Shown: positions 34,505-44,063, counted from the stretch's first letter. The stretch: 64,000 nucleotides of DNA from Bacteroidia bacterium (GCA_016218155.1 JACREQ010000011.1:62001-126000), one strand, 5' to 3'. Notes: generated from the letters alone by a model not told the origin. Numbers and translations are program-made.

Positions 34505-34637
34505 GATCCTAAAAGTCACAATTAGGTTTTAGAATGGCGACAATAATTTTTTAAACTTTCCAGCTTTCGACTTTAATACTCATTAAATACATGTTAAAGG
34601 AATAATTTTCTGTTGAATAAAAGCAATGGAAATGTTG

Positions 34638-34645
34638 TATTTTTG
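34638..34645 (+). promoter_or_regulatory. Possible -7 box of the xdhAB unit
   Basis: TATTTTTG matches TAnnTTTG but lies 143 bases upstream of xdhA, with a dispersed repeat in between. Confidence 0.35.
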
Positions 34646-34690
34646 TATTGCTTATGTTGGACTTATTATCAATATTTAATAATATTTTAA

Positions 34691-34764
34691 TTTGTCATTC
34701 TGAGCTAAGCGAAGAATCTGGTCATATAATAATATAGATGCTTCACTTTGTTCAGCTTGACAAA
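34691..34764. repeat. Dispersed inverted repeat, copy 3
   Basis: Twenty-nine-base arms (34691-34719 and 34736-34764) pair with a few mismatches; both begin or end in TTTGTCA and contain CTGAGC/GTTCAG and GAAG/CTTC blocks. Confidence 0.75.
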
Positions 34765-34788
34765 AGGGATTAATGATTTATAATATTT

Positions 34789-36240
34789 ATGAAAAATACC
34801 GTTCGTTTTGTTTTAGATGGTAAGATCAGGGAAGTTGATTTTTCAAAATACCCTGAACTTAATCCAACTACTACTGTCTTAAATTACTTGCGATCGTTTC
34901 CTGAACACAAGGGAGTTAAAGAAGGTTGTGCGGAGGGAGATTGTGGAGCCTGTACCATTGTAATTGCAGAAATTGGTGAGAACGAAAAACTGGTTTATAA
35001 AACTCTTGATTCTTGTTTGGTTTTTCTTCCCATGATACACGGAAAGCAATTAATTACTGTTGAAAATTTAGCGATTACTGAAAATAACGAAAAAGCACTT
35101 CATCCTGTTCAGCAATTAATGGTTGAGACTAATGGTAGCCAGTGTGGTTATTGTACTCCGGGTATTGTAATGTCTTTATTTGGAATTTATAAAAATTATC
35201 AAAATCCAACCAGAGAAGTAATAGAAGATGCTTTGACTGGAAATTTGTGTCGTTGTACAGGATATCAACCAATAATTGAAGCTGCCCATAAAGCATGTGT
35301 GAATAATGGCGAAGACCAATTTTCAAAAAGTGAAAAAGAGGTAATTGAATTATTAAAGAAAATAAAATCAAATACTGATACTATAATATTAAAAAACAAA
35401 ATACAGAAATATTTTAAACCATTTACATTGTCCGAAGCACTTAGATTAAGAAAAGAAAATCCAGATGCAATAATCATAAATGGTTCTACAGATGTTGCTT
35501 TGCGCCAGACAAAGAAAAATGAATTGTTTTCTGAAATACTGGATTTGTCAGGTATCGCAGAGTTTAAAAATATTAAAGAAGAAAAAAACAATATTGTTTT
35601 TGGTGCTGGTATAACAATAGAACAGGTAAGAAACTTTTCAGTCGAGAGATTTTCTGCATTAAATAAAATCTTAAATGTATTTGGTTCTTTGCAAATAAGG
35701 AATATTGCAACTATTGGTGGTAATGTAGGCTCAGCATCTCCGATTGGCGATACGCTTCCTGTTTTATTTGCACATTGTGCTAAAATAAAGTTGCAATCAG
35801 CAAATTCTGAAAGAATTATTGAAATTGAAGATTTTATTAAAGGTTATCGCCAGACTGATTTAAAAAATGATGAACTTATTTCTGAAGTTATAATTCCAAA
35901 ATCAGATAAAACGTGTATAGTAAATTCATACAAGATTTCGAAAAGAAAAGATATGGATATTTCCACTGTTAGTGGGGCATTTAGCTTGAAATTGACTGGA
36001 GGAAGTGTTACAGAAATAAAACTTGCATTTGGTGGAATGGCTGCCGTAACAAAACGTGCTAAAGAAACTGAAAAATTGCTAACAGGCAAAAAATGGAATC
36101 GCGAAAATGTTGAAACTGCTATGAAAACTCTGGAAAAAGAATTTACTCCATTGTCAGATGCACGTTCAGAAGCTGAGTTCAGAAGTACTGCAGCAAAAAA
36201 TCTTTTGCTCAAGTTTTATCTTGAAACAAAACAGAATTAA
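34789..36240 (+). CDS. xdhA: Molybdenum hydroxylase small subunit: [2Fe-2S] plus FAD domains (XdhA type)
   Basis: The 483-residue product has a plant-type [2Fe-2S] site (Cys47, 52, 55, 76 in CAEGDCGAC...C) and the second all-helical [2Fe-2S] site (Cys119, 122, 154, 156 in CGYC...CRC), followed by an FAD-binding domain (about 205-480; INGSTDVALRQ, IRNIATIGGNVG, SPIGDTLPVLFA). This arrangement, with Moco on a separate chain, is that of Rhodobacter-type xanthine dehydrogenase XdhA. It passes electrons from the purine-oxidising site in XdhB to FAD and then NAD or another acceptor. xdhB starts 8 bases later. It belongs with ygeY and ygeW downstream. Confidence 0.93.
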   Translation: MKNTVRFVLDGKIREVDFSKYPELNPTTTVLNYLRSFPEHKGVKEGCAEGDCGACTIVIAEIGENEKLVYKTLDSCLVFLPMIHGKQLITVENLAITENNEKALHPVQQLMVETNGSQCGYCTPGIVMSLFGIYKNYQNPTREVIEDALTGNLCRCTGYQPIIEAAHKACVNNGEDQFSKSEKEVIELLKKIKSNTDTIILKNKIQKYFKPFTLSEALRLRKENPDAIIINGSTDVALRQTKKNELFSEILDLSGIAEFKNIKEEKNNIVFGAGITIEQVRNFSVERFSALNKILNVFGSLQIRNIATIGGNVGSASPIGDTLPVLFAHCAKIKLQSANSERIIEIEDFIKGYRQTDLKNDELISEVIIPKSDKTCIVNSYKISKRKDMDISTVSGAFSLKLTGGSVTEIKLAFGGMAAVTKRAKETEKLLTGKKWNRENVETAMKTLEKEFTPLSDARSEAEFRSTAAKNLLLKFYLETKQN

Positions 36241-36247
36241 GAATTTA

Positions 36248-38575
36248 ATGAAATTAAAGATGTCAGATCAGATACATCACGATAGCGCAATAAAACATGT
36301 AACCGGTGAATCGGTTTACATTAACGACATGTTGATGAGTTCTCAGCTTTTGCTCGGTAAAGTTGTATTCAGCAAGTATGCTCATGCAAAAATTAAGAAT
36401 ATTAACATTAAGAAAGCTTTAAAGGTAAAAGGTGTACATGCTGTTATAATTGCAAAAGATATTCCCGGTGAAAACCAGATGGGACCAGTTATTCACGATG
36501 AACCATGTCTTTCAGAAAAAATTGTGACTTTTGTTGGGCAAGCAATTGCTCTTATTGCTGCCGAAAATAAAGACGCTTTATTACAGGCAGAAAAGCTTAT
36601 AGAAATTGAATATGAAACTCTAGATGCAATTTTAGATATTGAAACTTCAATTGCAAAAAATAATATTTTAGCTCCTCAAAGAAAGATTGAAAGAGGAAAT
36701 GTAGAAGCTGCATTAAAAAATTCTCCACATACTTTTAAAGGTGAATTAAAAACAAACGGACAGGAACACTGGTACCTCGAAACTCAGACTGCACTTGCTG
36801 TTCCGGGTGAGGGAAAAGAAATGATGGTTCATGCTTCTAGTCAGAATCCTACAGAAACTCAGGCTATTGTTGCAGAAGTTCTAGGGATTTCTAAAAATGA
36901 AGTTGAAGTTGAAGTTAAGCGCATGGGCGGGGGCTTTGGTGGAAAGGAAACACAGGGAAATCATGTCGCTGCTTGGGCTGCATTATTGGCAAATGCGACA
37001 AAGCGACCTGTCAAAATTCATTTATTCAGAGATGACGACCAGATTATGACAGGTAAGCGTCATCGTTGTCTTTCAAAATATGAAATTGGTTTTGATAATG
37101 TAGGTAAAATTCTTGCATATAAAGTCGAAATAAATACTGATGCTGGAGCAGCCACAGATCTTTCAATGGCAATACTTGAGAGAGCAATGCTTCATGCAGA
37201 TAGTTCATATTTTATTCCCGATGTTAAGATTATAGGTAAGGCATGGAAAACCAACCTTCCGTCAAATACTGCTTATAGAGGTTTTGGTGGACCACAGGGT
37301 ATTGCTGTTATTGAAAATTGTATAGACATGATTGCACGTTACTTAAAAAAAGATAGTGCAGAAATCAGACTTTTGAATTTTTATAAAATAGATAAAAATA
37401 ATTTTACTCCTTATGGTCAGAAGATAGATAATAACAGGTTATTTGTTATGTATGACCAGCTTGTTAAATCTTCGGATTATTCGAAACGAAGAAATGAAAT
37501 TGACAAATTTAACAAAGAGAACGAATTTATAAAAAGAGGTCTGGCTATTACTCCGGTTAAATTTGGAATTTCGTTTACTACTTCATTTTTGAATCAGGCT
37601 GGCGCATTGGTTAATATTTATACTGACGGAACTGTGTTGGTTAATCATGGTGGTACAGAAATGGGGCAGGGACTTCATACTAAAATGTTGCAGGTGGCTT
37701 CAGCTGAATTTGGTATTTCACCAGATAGAATAAAAGTAAATGCAACAAATACATCAAAGGTTCCCAATACTTCGCCAACTGCTGCTTCATCAGGAAGTGA
37801 TATTAACGGAATGGCAGTTAAAAATGCTATTGATATAATAAAATCAAGACTTCTAGAAGTTGTAATTTCTGAACTTGATAGACTGCACCCCAAAAACAAA
37901 ATATTTAAAGAAAATATAGTTTTTGAAAATAACTTTATTTTCGATAAAACTAATCCACAGAATAAAATCTCATTTAATGATATAATTAAAACCGCCTATT
38001 TTAAGCAGGTCAGCTTAAGTTCTACAGGTTATTATAAAACACCGGGAATTTTCTTTGATAGAGAAAAAGGGCAGGGAAATCCGTTTTATTATTTTTCATA
38101 TGGAATGTCGGTTTCGGAAGTAGAAATTGATACATTAACAGGACAGTACAAATTGTTAAGAACAGATATTCTGAACGATGTTGGCAATTCAATAAATGAA
38201 GGAATAGATATCGGACAAGTTGAAGGTGCATTTATTCAGGGTGTAGGTTGGGTTACAACAGAAGAATTGAAATGGGATAAAAATGGAAATCTTACAACTC
38301 ATTCTCCCGATACATATAAAATTCCTACAGTAAATGATATTCCTAAAGATTTTAGAGTTGAATTACTTAAAAATGCTCCAAATGCAGGAACAATTTTAAA
38401 AAGTAAAGCAGTTGGTGAGCCACCGTTTATGCTTGCATTTTCTGTCTGGTTGGCAATAAAGGATGCTATCTCAGCTGTTGGAAATCACAATATTGAGCCT
38501 GAGTTTACTTTGCCAGCAACTTATGAGGTAATATTACTTTCTTCTGAAAAAATAAGAAATAAATTGAGAAAATAG
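36248..38575 (+). CDS. xdhB: Molybdenum hydroxylase large subunit (XdhB type)
   Basis: The product (775 residues) begins with the XdhB opening SAIKHVTGESVYINDM. It has the molybdopterin motif GGGFGGKE (227-234), TAYRGFGGPQG, HGGTEMGQGLHTK and the catalytic Glu724 in KAVGEPPFML, as in xanthine dehydrogenase. It oxidises purines such as hypoxanthine or xanthine; the direction and true substrate in this organism are not known. The open frame extends to 36158 inside xdhA, but the ATG at 36248 (or 36260) agrees with the family start. The length matches XdhB (about 775). Confidence 0.92.
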   Translation: MKLKMSDQIHHDSAIKHVTGESVYINDMLMSSQLLLGKVVFSKYAHAKIKNINIKKALKVKGVHAVIIAKDIPGENQMGPVIHDEPCLSEKIVTFVGQAIALIAAENKDALLQAEKLIEIEYETLDAILDIETSIAKNNILAPQRKIERGNVEAALKNSPHTFKGELKTNGQEHWYLETQTALAVPGEGKEMMVHASSQNPTETQAIVAEVLGISKNEVEVEVKRMGGGFGGKETQGNHVAAWAALLANATKRPVKIHLFRDDDQIMTGKRHRCLSKYEIGFDNVGKILAYKVEINTDAGAATDLSMAILERAMLHADSSYFIPDVKIIGKAWKTNLPSNTAYRGFGGPQGIAVIENCIDMIARYLKKDSAEIRLLNFYKIDKNNFTPYGQKIDNNRLFVMYDQLVKSSDYSKRRNEIDKFNKENEFIKRGLAITPVKFGISFTTSFLNQAGALVNIYTDGTVLVNHGGTEMGQGLHTKMLQVASAEFGISPDRIKVNATNTSKVPNTSPTAASSGSDINGMAVKNAIDIIKSRLLEVVISELDRLHPKNKIFKENIVFENNFIFDKTNPQNKISFNDIIKTAYFKQVSLSSTGYYKTPGIFFDREKGQGNPFYYFSYGMSVSEVEIDTLTGQYKLLRTDILNDVGNSINEGIDIGQVEGAFIQGVGWVTTEELKWDKNGNLTTHSPDTYKIPTVNDIPKDFRVELLKNAPNAGTILKSKAVGEPPFMLAFSVWLAIKDAISAVGNHNIEPEFTLPATYEVILLSSEKIRNKLRK

Positions 38576-38611
38576 AAATATGCAAATACTCTCAACACCC
38601 AGTTCATTCTC

Positions 38612-38670
38612 GGGTCATGGTGAGCGGAGTCGAACCATAGACCCTTCGATGGAGTTTATCCTGACGAAGG
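38612..38670. repeat. Dispersed inverted repeat, copy 4 (two adjoining hairpins)
   Basis: GGGTC...GACCC encloses TGGTGAGCGGAGTCGAACCA (38612-38644), directly followed by a CCTTCG/CGAAGG hairpin (38643-38670). It lies 36 bases past the xdhB stop. Confidence 0.78.
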
Positions 38671-38774
38671 AAGGGCTCAGGGTGACTATAGTATGTTATT
38701 TTTGTTTAGTTTATTCAGTTATTACAAAATATAATCTTTTACCCAAATTTTGACTTTAATTTAAAACAATATCA

Positions 38775-38782
38775 TAAATTTG
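38775..38782 (+). promoter_or_regulatory. -7 box of ygeY
   Basis: TAAATTTG matches TAnnTTTG, 22 bases before the ATG at 38805. A TTTG lies 22 bases upstream (38749-38752). Confidence 0.55.
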
Positions 38783-38804
38783 CGACCCATTTAAATAAAA
38801 AGAA

Positions 38805-39992
38805 ATGAACGAAATTTTTAGTAAAATTAACGCACTTGCAGAAAAGTATAAAGACTATACTGCTAACAATTTATCAAAGCTGGTAAAAATAAAATCAACC
38901 AGTATGAACGAAAAAGATGTTCAATTAGAACTTAAACGACAGATGGAAGAAGCCGGCTTTGATGAGGTGAGAATTGATGGCCTTGGAAATGTAATTGGCA
39001 GAATTGGTAACGGAAAACGTATTCTGGCTATTGACGGTCATATGGACACAGTTGATGTTGGGAATATTAATAACTGGACTTTCGATCCTTTTTCTGGTGA
39101 GATAAAAGATGGTTTTGTGCATGGCCGTGGAACCGTTGACCAGGAAGGTGGACCGGCTGCTGCAGTAACTTCAGGAAAAATTTTGAAAGAATTAGGTTTT
39201 GATAAAGACCTTACAGTTTATGTTGTGGGTAGTGTTATGGAAGAAGATTGCGATGGCCTTTGCTGGAAATATATTGTAGAAGAAGAAAAACTTATACCGG
39301 ATTTTGTTATAAGTACTGAACCAACTAACCTAAATATTTATCGTGGTCACAGAGGACGTATGGAAATTGTTGTAAAATTCCGTGGTGTTTCATGTCATGG
39401 TAGTGCACCTGAAAGAGGTAAAAATGCAATTTATATGGCTGCCCGTGCTGCTCTCGAAATTGAAAAATTAAACGAAAAATTAGGAACTGATCCGTTCTTA
39501 GGGAAAGGTTCTGTAACAATATCCGAAATAAAATCAGGTAGTCCTTCGTTATGCGCTGTTGCTGATTATGCTCAGTTTCATTTGGACAGACGTTTAACCT
39601 GGGGAGAGACTAAAGAATCTGCTGTTGCTGAGATTGAAGCAATTGTTAAAGGTATGGATGCAACAGTCGAGATTTTGTATTATGAGGAACTTGCATATAC
39701 CGGTTTAAAATACGGAATGGAAAAATATTATCCTACTTGGAAAATTGAAGAAGGCGAACATGTTGTTCAGGCAGGAGTTCAGGCTTTTGAGGGTTTGTTT
39801 AATAAAAAACCTTTAATAGACAAATGGACATTCTCAACAAATGGAATTGCAACAAATGGAATGTATAAAATACCTACAATAGGTTTTGGTCCGGGCAATG
39901 AAGTTCTTGCTCATGCCCCTGATGAAAAGGTTCCTGTTAGTGATCTTGTTGCAGCTTCAGCATTTTATGCAGCTTATGCGTATATGATTTAA
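38805..39992 (+). CDS. ygeY: YgeY family selenium metabolism-linked hydrolase (M20)
   Basis: The 395-residue product has M20 metallopeptidase ligands: His79 and Asp81 in IDGHMDTVD, Asp112 in GRGTVDQEGG, Glu146/147 in VMEEDCDG, Glu172 in STEPTN and a C-terminal His in LAHAPDE. STEPTNLNIYRGHRGRMEI is characteristic of YgeY. The family occurs beside xdh, ygeW, ssnA and ygfK in anaerobic purine users; it is thought to hydrolyse an amide intermediate. Its reaction is not proven from sequence. It has its own promoter and is followed by a hairpin and a dispersed repeat before ygeW. Confidence 0.93.
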   Translation: MNEIFSKINALAEKYKDYTANNLSKLVKIKSTSMNEKDVQLELKRQMEEAGFDEVRIDGLGNVIGRIGNGKRILAIDGHMDTVDVGNINNWTFDPFSGEIKDGFVHGRGTVDQEGGPAAAVTSGKILKELGFDKDLTVYVVGSVMEEDCDGLCWKYIVEEEKLIPDFVISTEPTNLNIYRGHRGRMEIVVKFRGVSCHGSAPERGKNAIYMAARAALEIEKLNEKLGTDPFLGKGSVTISEIKSGSPSLCAVADYAQFHLDRRLTWGETKESAVAEIEAIVKGMDATVEILYYEELAYTGLKYGMEKYYPTWKIEEGEHVVQAGVQAFEGLFNKKPLIDKWTFSTNGIATNGMYKIPTIGFGPGNEVLAHAPDEKVPVSDLVAASAFYAAYAYMI

Positions 39993-39999
39993 CTCTGGA

Positions 40000-40020
40000 T
40001 GACACTATCCTAGAGTGTCA
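40000..40020 (+). terminator. Hairpin after ygeY
   Basis: TGACACT/AGTGTCA arms with a 7-base loop, 8 bases past the stop. There is no T-run, so termination would need help or this is part of the adjacent repeat. Confidence 0.45.
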
Positions 40021-40022
40021 CC

Positions 40023-40062
40023 CTGAGCGTAGTCGAAGGGTCTATGCTTCGACTACGCTCAG
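40023..40062. repeat. Dispersed inverted repeat, copy 5 (perfect 16-base arms)
   Basis: CTGAGCGTAGTCGAAG and CTTCGACTACGCTCAG are exact inverted repeats separated by 8 bases. This is the best-preserved copy. Confidence 0.95.
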
Positions 40063-40102
40063 CATGACTGAAGGGAATTAAATTTATATGCCAAATAACC
40101 AT

Positions 40103-40132
40103 ATTGCATTTAAAATAAAAACCTTATTTTTG
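40103..40132 (+). promoter_or_regulatory. Promoter of ygeW
   Basis: ATTG (40103-40106), 18-base spacer, TATTTTTG (40125-40132); the leader to the ATG at 40183 is about 40 bases. Confidence 0.55.
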
Positions 40133-40182
40133 CATCATAAATAAAAACAGGCTTTTGAAGTGCTATTTTAAATCAAAATACT

Positions 40183-41373
40183 ATGTCAGATTTTAACAAA
40201 CTTATTTCAGAGATTAAAAATCTCAACACAGGACTTTTCGAAAAAGATTTCCTTTTTACATGGGACAAAACTGAGGCTGAATTAAAACAGACTTTATTAG
40301 TTGCTGAAGCATTAAAATATCTTCGTGATAATAATATTTCTGCAAAATGTTTTGATTCAGGATTAGCAATATCTAATTTTCGTGATAACTCAACACGTAC
40401 AAGATTTTCTTTTGCATCAGCATGTAATCTTTTAGGGTTAGAAGTTCAGGATTTGGATGAAGGAAAATCACAAATTGCACATGGCGAAACTGTTCGCGAA
40501 ACTGCAAATATGATTTCTTTCCTGACTGATGTTATAGGAATTCGTGATGATATGTATTTAGGTGCTGGTCACACATACATGGTTGAAGTTGGCGAAGCTC
40601 TTGAAGACGGATTTAAAAACGGTGTACTTCCTTCACGCCCTGGTATTGTGAATTTACAATGTGATATTGATCATCCAACTCAATCTATGGCCGATTTGTT
40701 ACATCTTAAAAGTTATTTCGGTTCTTTAGAGAATTTAAAAGGTAAAAAAATTGCAATGACATGGGCATATTCTCCAAGTTATGGCAAGCCTTTATCCGTA
40801 CCTCAGGGCATTATTGGTTTAATGACTCGTATGGGAATGGAAGTTGATTTAGCATATCCTGAAGGTTACGAATTAATACCAGAAGTTATTGAAATTGCTA
40901 AGAAAAACGCTGCACAATCAGGTGGTAAATTTAATATTGTAAACTCGATGGATGATGCATTTAAAAATGCAGATATTGTTTATCCAAAGAGCTGGGCTCC
41001 ATATAAGGTTATGGAACGCAGAACTGTGCTTTTACAAAATAATGATAGTGCAGGTTTAAAATCTCTTGAGCAGGAATGCCTTGCTAACAATGCGAAATTT
41101 AAAAACTGGGAATGCACCGAAGAAAAGATGAAACTTACTAAAGATGGTAAAGCTTTATACATGCATTGTCTGCCAGCTGATATTTCTAATGTTTCATGTA
41201 AAGAGGGCGAGGTAGCCGACTCCGTTTTTGAAAGATACCGTATTGAAACATATAAAGAAGCTGGTTTTAAACCTTATATTATTGCTTCAATGATATTAAA
41301 TAACAAATTTAAAAATGCTGGTGCAATTTTAGAAAAATTATATAATCAAAAAAGAGAGAGAATATTATTATAA
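40183..41373 (+). CDS. ygeW: Knotted carbamoyltransferase YgeW
   Basis: The 396-residue product is a transcarbamoylase with STRTR (70-74), DHPTQ (163-167) and HCLPADIS near the C-terminus. SGLAISNFRDNS and LDEGKSQIAHGETVRETANMI are YgeW hallmarks. YgeW is a carbamoyltransferase of the purine-catabolic cluster whose natural substrate is debated (2,3-diaminopropionate-type or oxamic-type chemistry has been considered). In such clusters it may run in the catabolic direction to yield carbamoyl phosphate. It is clearly distinct from the biosynthetic PyrB encoded 6 kb upstream. Confidence 0.95.
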   Translation: MSDFNKLISEIKNLNTGLFEKDFLFTWDKTEAELKQTLLVAEALKYLRDNNISAKCFDSGLAISNFRDNSTRTRFSFASACNLLGLEVQDLDEGKSQIAHGETVRETANMISFLTDVIGIRDDMYLGAGHTYMVEVGEALEDGFKNGVLPSRPGIVNLQCDIDHPTQSMADLLHLKSYFGSLENLKGKKIAMTWAYSPSYGKPLSVPQGIIGLMTRMGMEVDLAYPEGYELIPEVIEIAKKNAAQSGGKFNIVNSMDDAFKNADIVYPKSWAPYKVMERRTVLLQNNDSAGLKSLEQECLANNAKFKNWECTEEKMKLTKDGKALYMHCLPADISNVSCKEGEVADSVFERYRIETYKEAGFKPYIIASMILNNKFKNAGAILEKLYNQKRERILL

Positions 41374-41394
41374 CAAATCACATTAATAAAAATG

Positions 41395-41427
41395 AAAGTC
41401 GCACAAAATGTGCGGCTTTTTTATTTT
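41395..41427 (+). terminator. ygeW terminator
   Basis: AAAGTCGCAC and GTGCGGCTTT pair with one G-U, followed by a T-rich run (ttttttatttt). Confidence 0.85.
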
Positions 41428-41456
41428 AATAATAGCGAAACCAAGATATTAAAAAA

Positions 41457-43028
41457 TTAATGACTAATAACAATTTTATTTAAAAATGTTTTCTCGGAAA
41501 TTATTGTTTTAATAAAGTAAATGCCATTTGTAAGTATGCTCAAATCTACTTGGGTTTGTAACGTTTTTGAATTTGAAGATTCAAAAACAATATCGCCAAT
41601 TACATTATAAACTATAATATCGCTAATATTTGAGTTATTGTTGTTATTTGTTGTTATATTAATAATTCCATTTGATGGATTAGGTGTAACTAATATTTCA
41701 TTATTAAATATTTTTTGTTCTTTGATATTTCCTAAGAAAGCAACACAGTCTCCAGGTTCTATTAATAATGAAGAATTAGAGACAATAGGATAAAAATTGC
41801 TTGATGTGCCGCCTGAAGTAGAAGTAAATAAAATAGGGATTAAGCTAATTGTATCAGATTCATTAGGTGCCAAATTAGGATTGATACAATTAGAACTATT
41901 ACCCAAACTATCTATTTTCATTACTCCAATTTGCGGATTTCCGGTAGGTGGTGATTTAACTCCCATAATAGGACCATTACCGATAACAAGAAAGCCATTG
42001 TCATTTGTTTCTATTACATCACTTGCTATTAGCATTAAATCTGATGCCCATTTTAAAGTTCCTATTGAATCAATATAAAATAATTGTCCACCATTACCTG
42101 AATTAGAATTTAAGAAAACTGTACAATTATTTGATGCTTTTAGAATTTTAAAAGATGGATAACCATTCATTGAATACCCATAAAATGTACTGTACTTCCT
42201 ACTCCATATGGCATTACCGGAAAAGTCTGTTTTTAAAATAACAATGCTATAATCTATTTGTAAATAAGAAATAATTCCATTTGATGTAACTACCAAATCT
42301 ACTCCAATAGTATTAATTGGGTATTGGAGGTTAGGTTTTTTAGACCAGATTATTGTTCCTGTGGGCGAGAATTTTATTAGGTATGCTTCACTTCTGTATG
42401 GTGAACTATTTTCTGTTTTCCCAATAGCTATAAAATTACTATCAGGTGTTTGTTTTACTGAGTAGATTACATTAGAGTAATTTCCAGAGGTTATCATTTG
42501 GGACCAAGAAAGAATTCCGCTTGAATCAAGCTTTGCAATAAAGTTTCCTTGTGTTTGATAAAGAAAACCACACAGAATATATCCATGATCAAATGTTTGT
42601 TGTATAGTATAGGCTATTTCTTGATCTCCAAAATCTAATGTTTTTGACCAAATTATATTCCCTAATGAATCAAATTTTACACAAAGAGCATCAGAAGTGC
42701 TGTTGTTAATATTGTATGCTTGTCCTACTGCAATATAGCATGAATCATTTGTTGAGATTACATTAAATAATTTTTCGCCATAATTATTGCCAATTTTTTT
42801 TCCAAATAATATATTACCAAAAGTGTCAATTTTCATAATAAATGCTTCACCATCTCTTTCACCAGCTACCATATATTTATGGTCAAATGTATTTATTACT
42901 GAATAGGCTTGTGCGTTTCCAACTATATCATAATAAACATTTGTATATACACTTTGCTGTGCAATAAGTTTTGTAGATGTGTTAATTACCAATATGGTAA
43001 TTAATAGAAAGATTATTTTTTTCTTCAT
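41457..43028 (-). CDS. T9SS cargo protein with repeated propeller-like blades
   Basis: The 523-residue product has a signal peptide (ending KLIAQQ) and about eight repeats of some 45-50 residues, each with a KFD/KID-SLGNIIWSK-type strand and a GYILCG or YIAVGQ strand, likely a beta-propeller of the type found in many Bacteroidota surface proteins. It ends in a type A sorting domain (ILVTPNPSNGIINITT to LNKIVISH). It has no enzymatic signature. A good promoter lies upstream at 43067-43098. Confidence 0.88.
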   Translation of the reverse strand: MKKKIIFLLITILVINTSTKLIAQQSVYTNVYYDIVGNAQAYSVINTFDHKYMVAGERDGEAFIMKIDTFGNILFGKKIGNNYGEKLFNVISTNDSCYIAVGQAYNINNSTSDALCVKFDSLGNIIWSKTLDFGDQEIAYTIQQTFDHGYILCGFLYQTQGNFIAKLDSSGILSWSQMITSGNYSNVIYSVKQTPDSNFIAIGKTENSSPYRSEAYLIKFSPTGTIIWSKKPNLQYPINTIGVDLVVTSNGIISYLQIDYSIVILKTDFSGNAIWSRKYSTFYGYSMNGYPSFKILKASNNCTVFLNSNSGNGGQLFYIDSIGTLKWASDLMLIASDVIETNDNGFLVIGNGPIMGVKSPPTGNPQIGVMKIDSLGNSSNCINPNLAPNESDTISLIPILFTSTSGGTSSNFYPIVSNSSLLIEPGDCVAFLGNIKEQKIFNNEILVTPNPSNGIINITTNNNNNSNISDIIVYNVIGDIVFESSNSKTLQTQVDLSILTNGIYFIKTIISEKTFLNKIVISH

Positions 43029-43066
43029 TTTATATATTTTTATATATCTAATGTAATAATTTTAAT

Positions 43067-43098
43067 CAAATTTATGCAATAACAATCATAAAAACAAA
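43067..43098 (-). promoter_or_regulatory. Promoter of the T9SS propeller gene
   Basis: On the minus strand TTTG-N20-TAAATTTG: -7 box CAAATTTA at 43067-43074, -33 CAAA at 43095-43098. Confidence 0.68.
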
Positions 43099-43127
43099 AT
43101 AATATATTTTTTAAATAATATTTAATG

Positions 43128-43592
43128 CTATTTCTTTATCATTTCACTAACTATTGTTCTACAACGTTTGCCAGCATCGTTTTCATCAAGCCCGATAAAC
43201 CATTTACTTCTATGGCTTGCTCTAAACATAAAGCCTAATATTTCTACGCCATGTTCTTCTACAAGAGTACCCATTTCAGTGTCTTCCCAATTACGGATTT
43301 CGGCTATATCTGTCCATTGTGCCGCACCAATACCTGTATCTTTTTTGTCGGAGATTATTCCCCAGAATAAAAATCTTTTTGTAATACATATTATTGTGTA
43401 ATTTGTTTGCGTACCAAATAAACTTTTTTTAAGATTTGTTGTTATAAAACAATTTATCACTTCTTTCTCGATTTCTTTAATGTCGCCAAGCTTCTGAATA
43501 TCTAAATAACTTTTTAAATATTCAATAAATTTGGGGTTTAATTCACTATATCTGCATTCAACAGTGGAGCGAGTGTAATCACTTTTTTTCAT
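43128..43592 (-). CDS. Conserved hypothetical protein, PH-like fold possible
   Basis: The 154-residue product has no signal peptide. Its middle (residues 55-150) reads as alternating beta strands (YTIICITKRFLFWGIIS, WTDIAEIRNW, GVEILGFMF, SKWFIGLDE) ending in an amphipathic helix, which resembles bacterial PH domains. This is a shape-based guess. It starts 6 bases after the membrane gene 43599-44063, so the two share a transcript. Confidence 0.6.
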   Translation of the reverse strand: MKKSDYTRSTVECRYSELNPKFIEYLKSYLDIQKLGDIKEIEKEVINCFITTNLKKSLFGTQTNYTIICITKRFLFWGIISDKKDTGIGAAQWTDIAEIRNWEDTEMGTLVEEHGVEILGFMFRASHRSKWFIGLDENDAGKRCRTIVSEMIKK

Positions 43593-43598
43593 GTTGTT

Positions 43599-44063
43599 TT
43601 AATTTAAATTATTTTTTCTTGTCCACTTTTCAATTATTAATACTGCAGGAACAAGTATAGGTATCGAAAATCCTGAGTAAGCAAGAAATGCCCATAATGA
43701 TAAAAACAGGAATGAGTCTATATCGTTTTTGTTAATGTTAAATTTCGACCACATAAGCATTACCAATAATATTGCAATCCAGTTAGCTACAAGACCAATT
43801 AATAATAATTTGAGAAATCTTTTTTTCTTTATTTTATTGCTTGCCCAGCCTAATACAGGACAGATTATTAAACTTACTGCAATAAGTGGAAATAATAATT
43901 TGAAATTATCTTTTATAACCTGCATAATTGGGAAATTATCCATGGTTAATGATCCTATCAAAGGAAAAATTGTGATTATTGTTACAAATAATAACGATCC
44001 AATTATTAATACGAAAAAGGATTTGATAGAATTAGATAATATTTTTAAAATAATATCAGTCAT
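43599..44063 (-). CDS. Four-helix membrane protein of unknown function
   Basis: The 154-residue product has about four hydrophobic segments (residues 15-36, 52-68, 82-103 and 119-145) and a Lys-rich loop (SNKIKKKRF). No family was recognised. The neighbour 43128-43592 follows after 6 bases. Confidence 0.6.
   Translation of the reverse strand: MTDIILKILSNSIKSFFVLIIGSLLFVTIITIFPLIGSLTMDNFPIMQVIKDNFKLLFPLIAVSLIICPVLGWASNKIKKKRFLKLLLIGLVANWIAILLVMLMWSKFNINKNDIDSFLFLSLWAFLAYSGFSIPILVPAVLIIEKWTRKNNLN

Larger units (their letters stand above)
34391..34788. other. 398-base intergenic region with two dispersed repeats and a terminator
   Basis: Contains dispersed inverted repeats (34398-34457 and 34691-34764), the pyrBI terminator (34472-34504) and a -7 box TATTTTTG at 34638-34645 that may serve xdhA. 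No gene is seen. Confidence 0.8.

Noticed and set aside
35265-35591. Open frame on the minus strand inside xdhA (108 codons)
   Set aside because: It is antisense to a well-supported gene, lacks a ribosome binding site or known domain, and has the composition expected of a shadow frame.
36158-36247. Extended N-terminus of xdhB reaching into xdhA
   Set aside because: The extra 30 residues do not match the family and overlap xdhA; ATG at 36248 gives the normal XdhB start.
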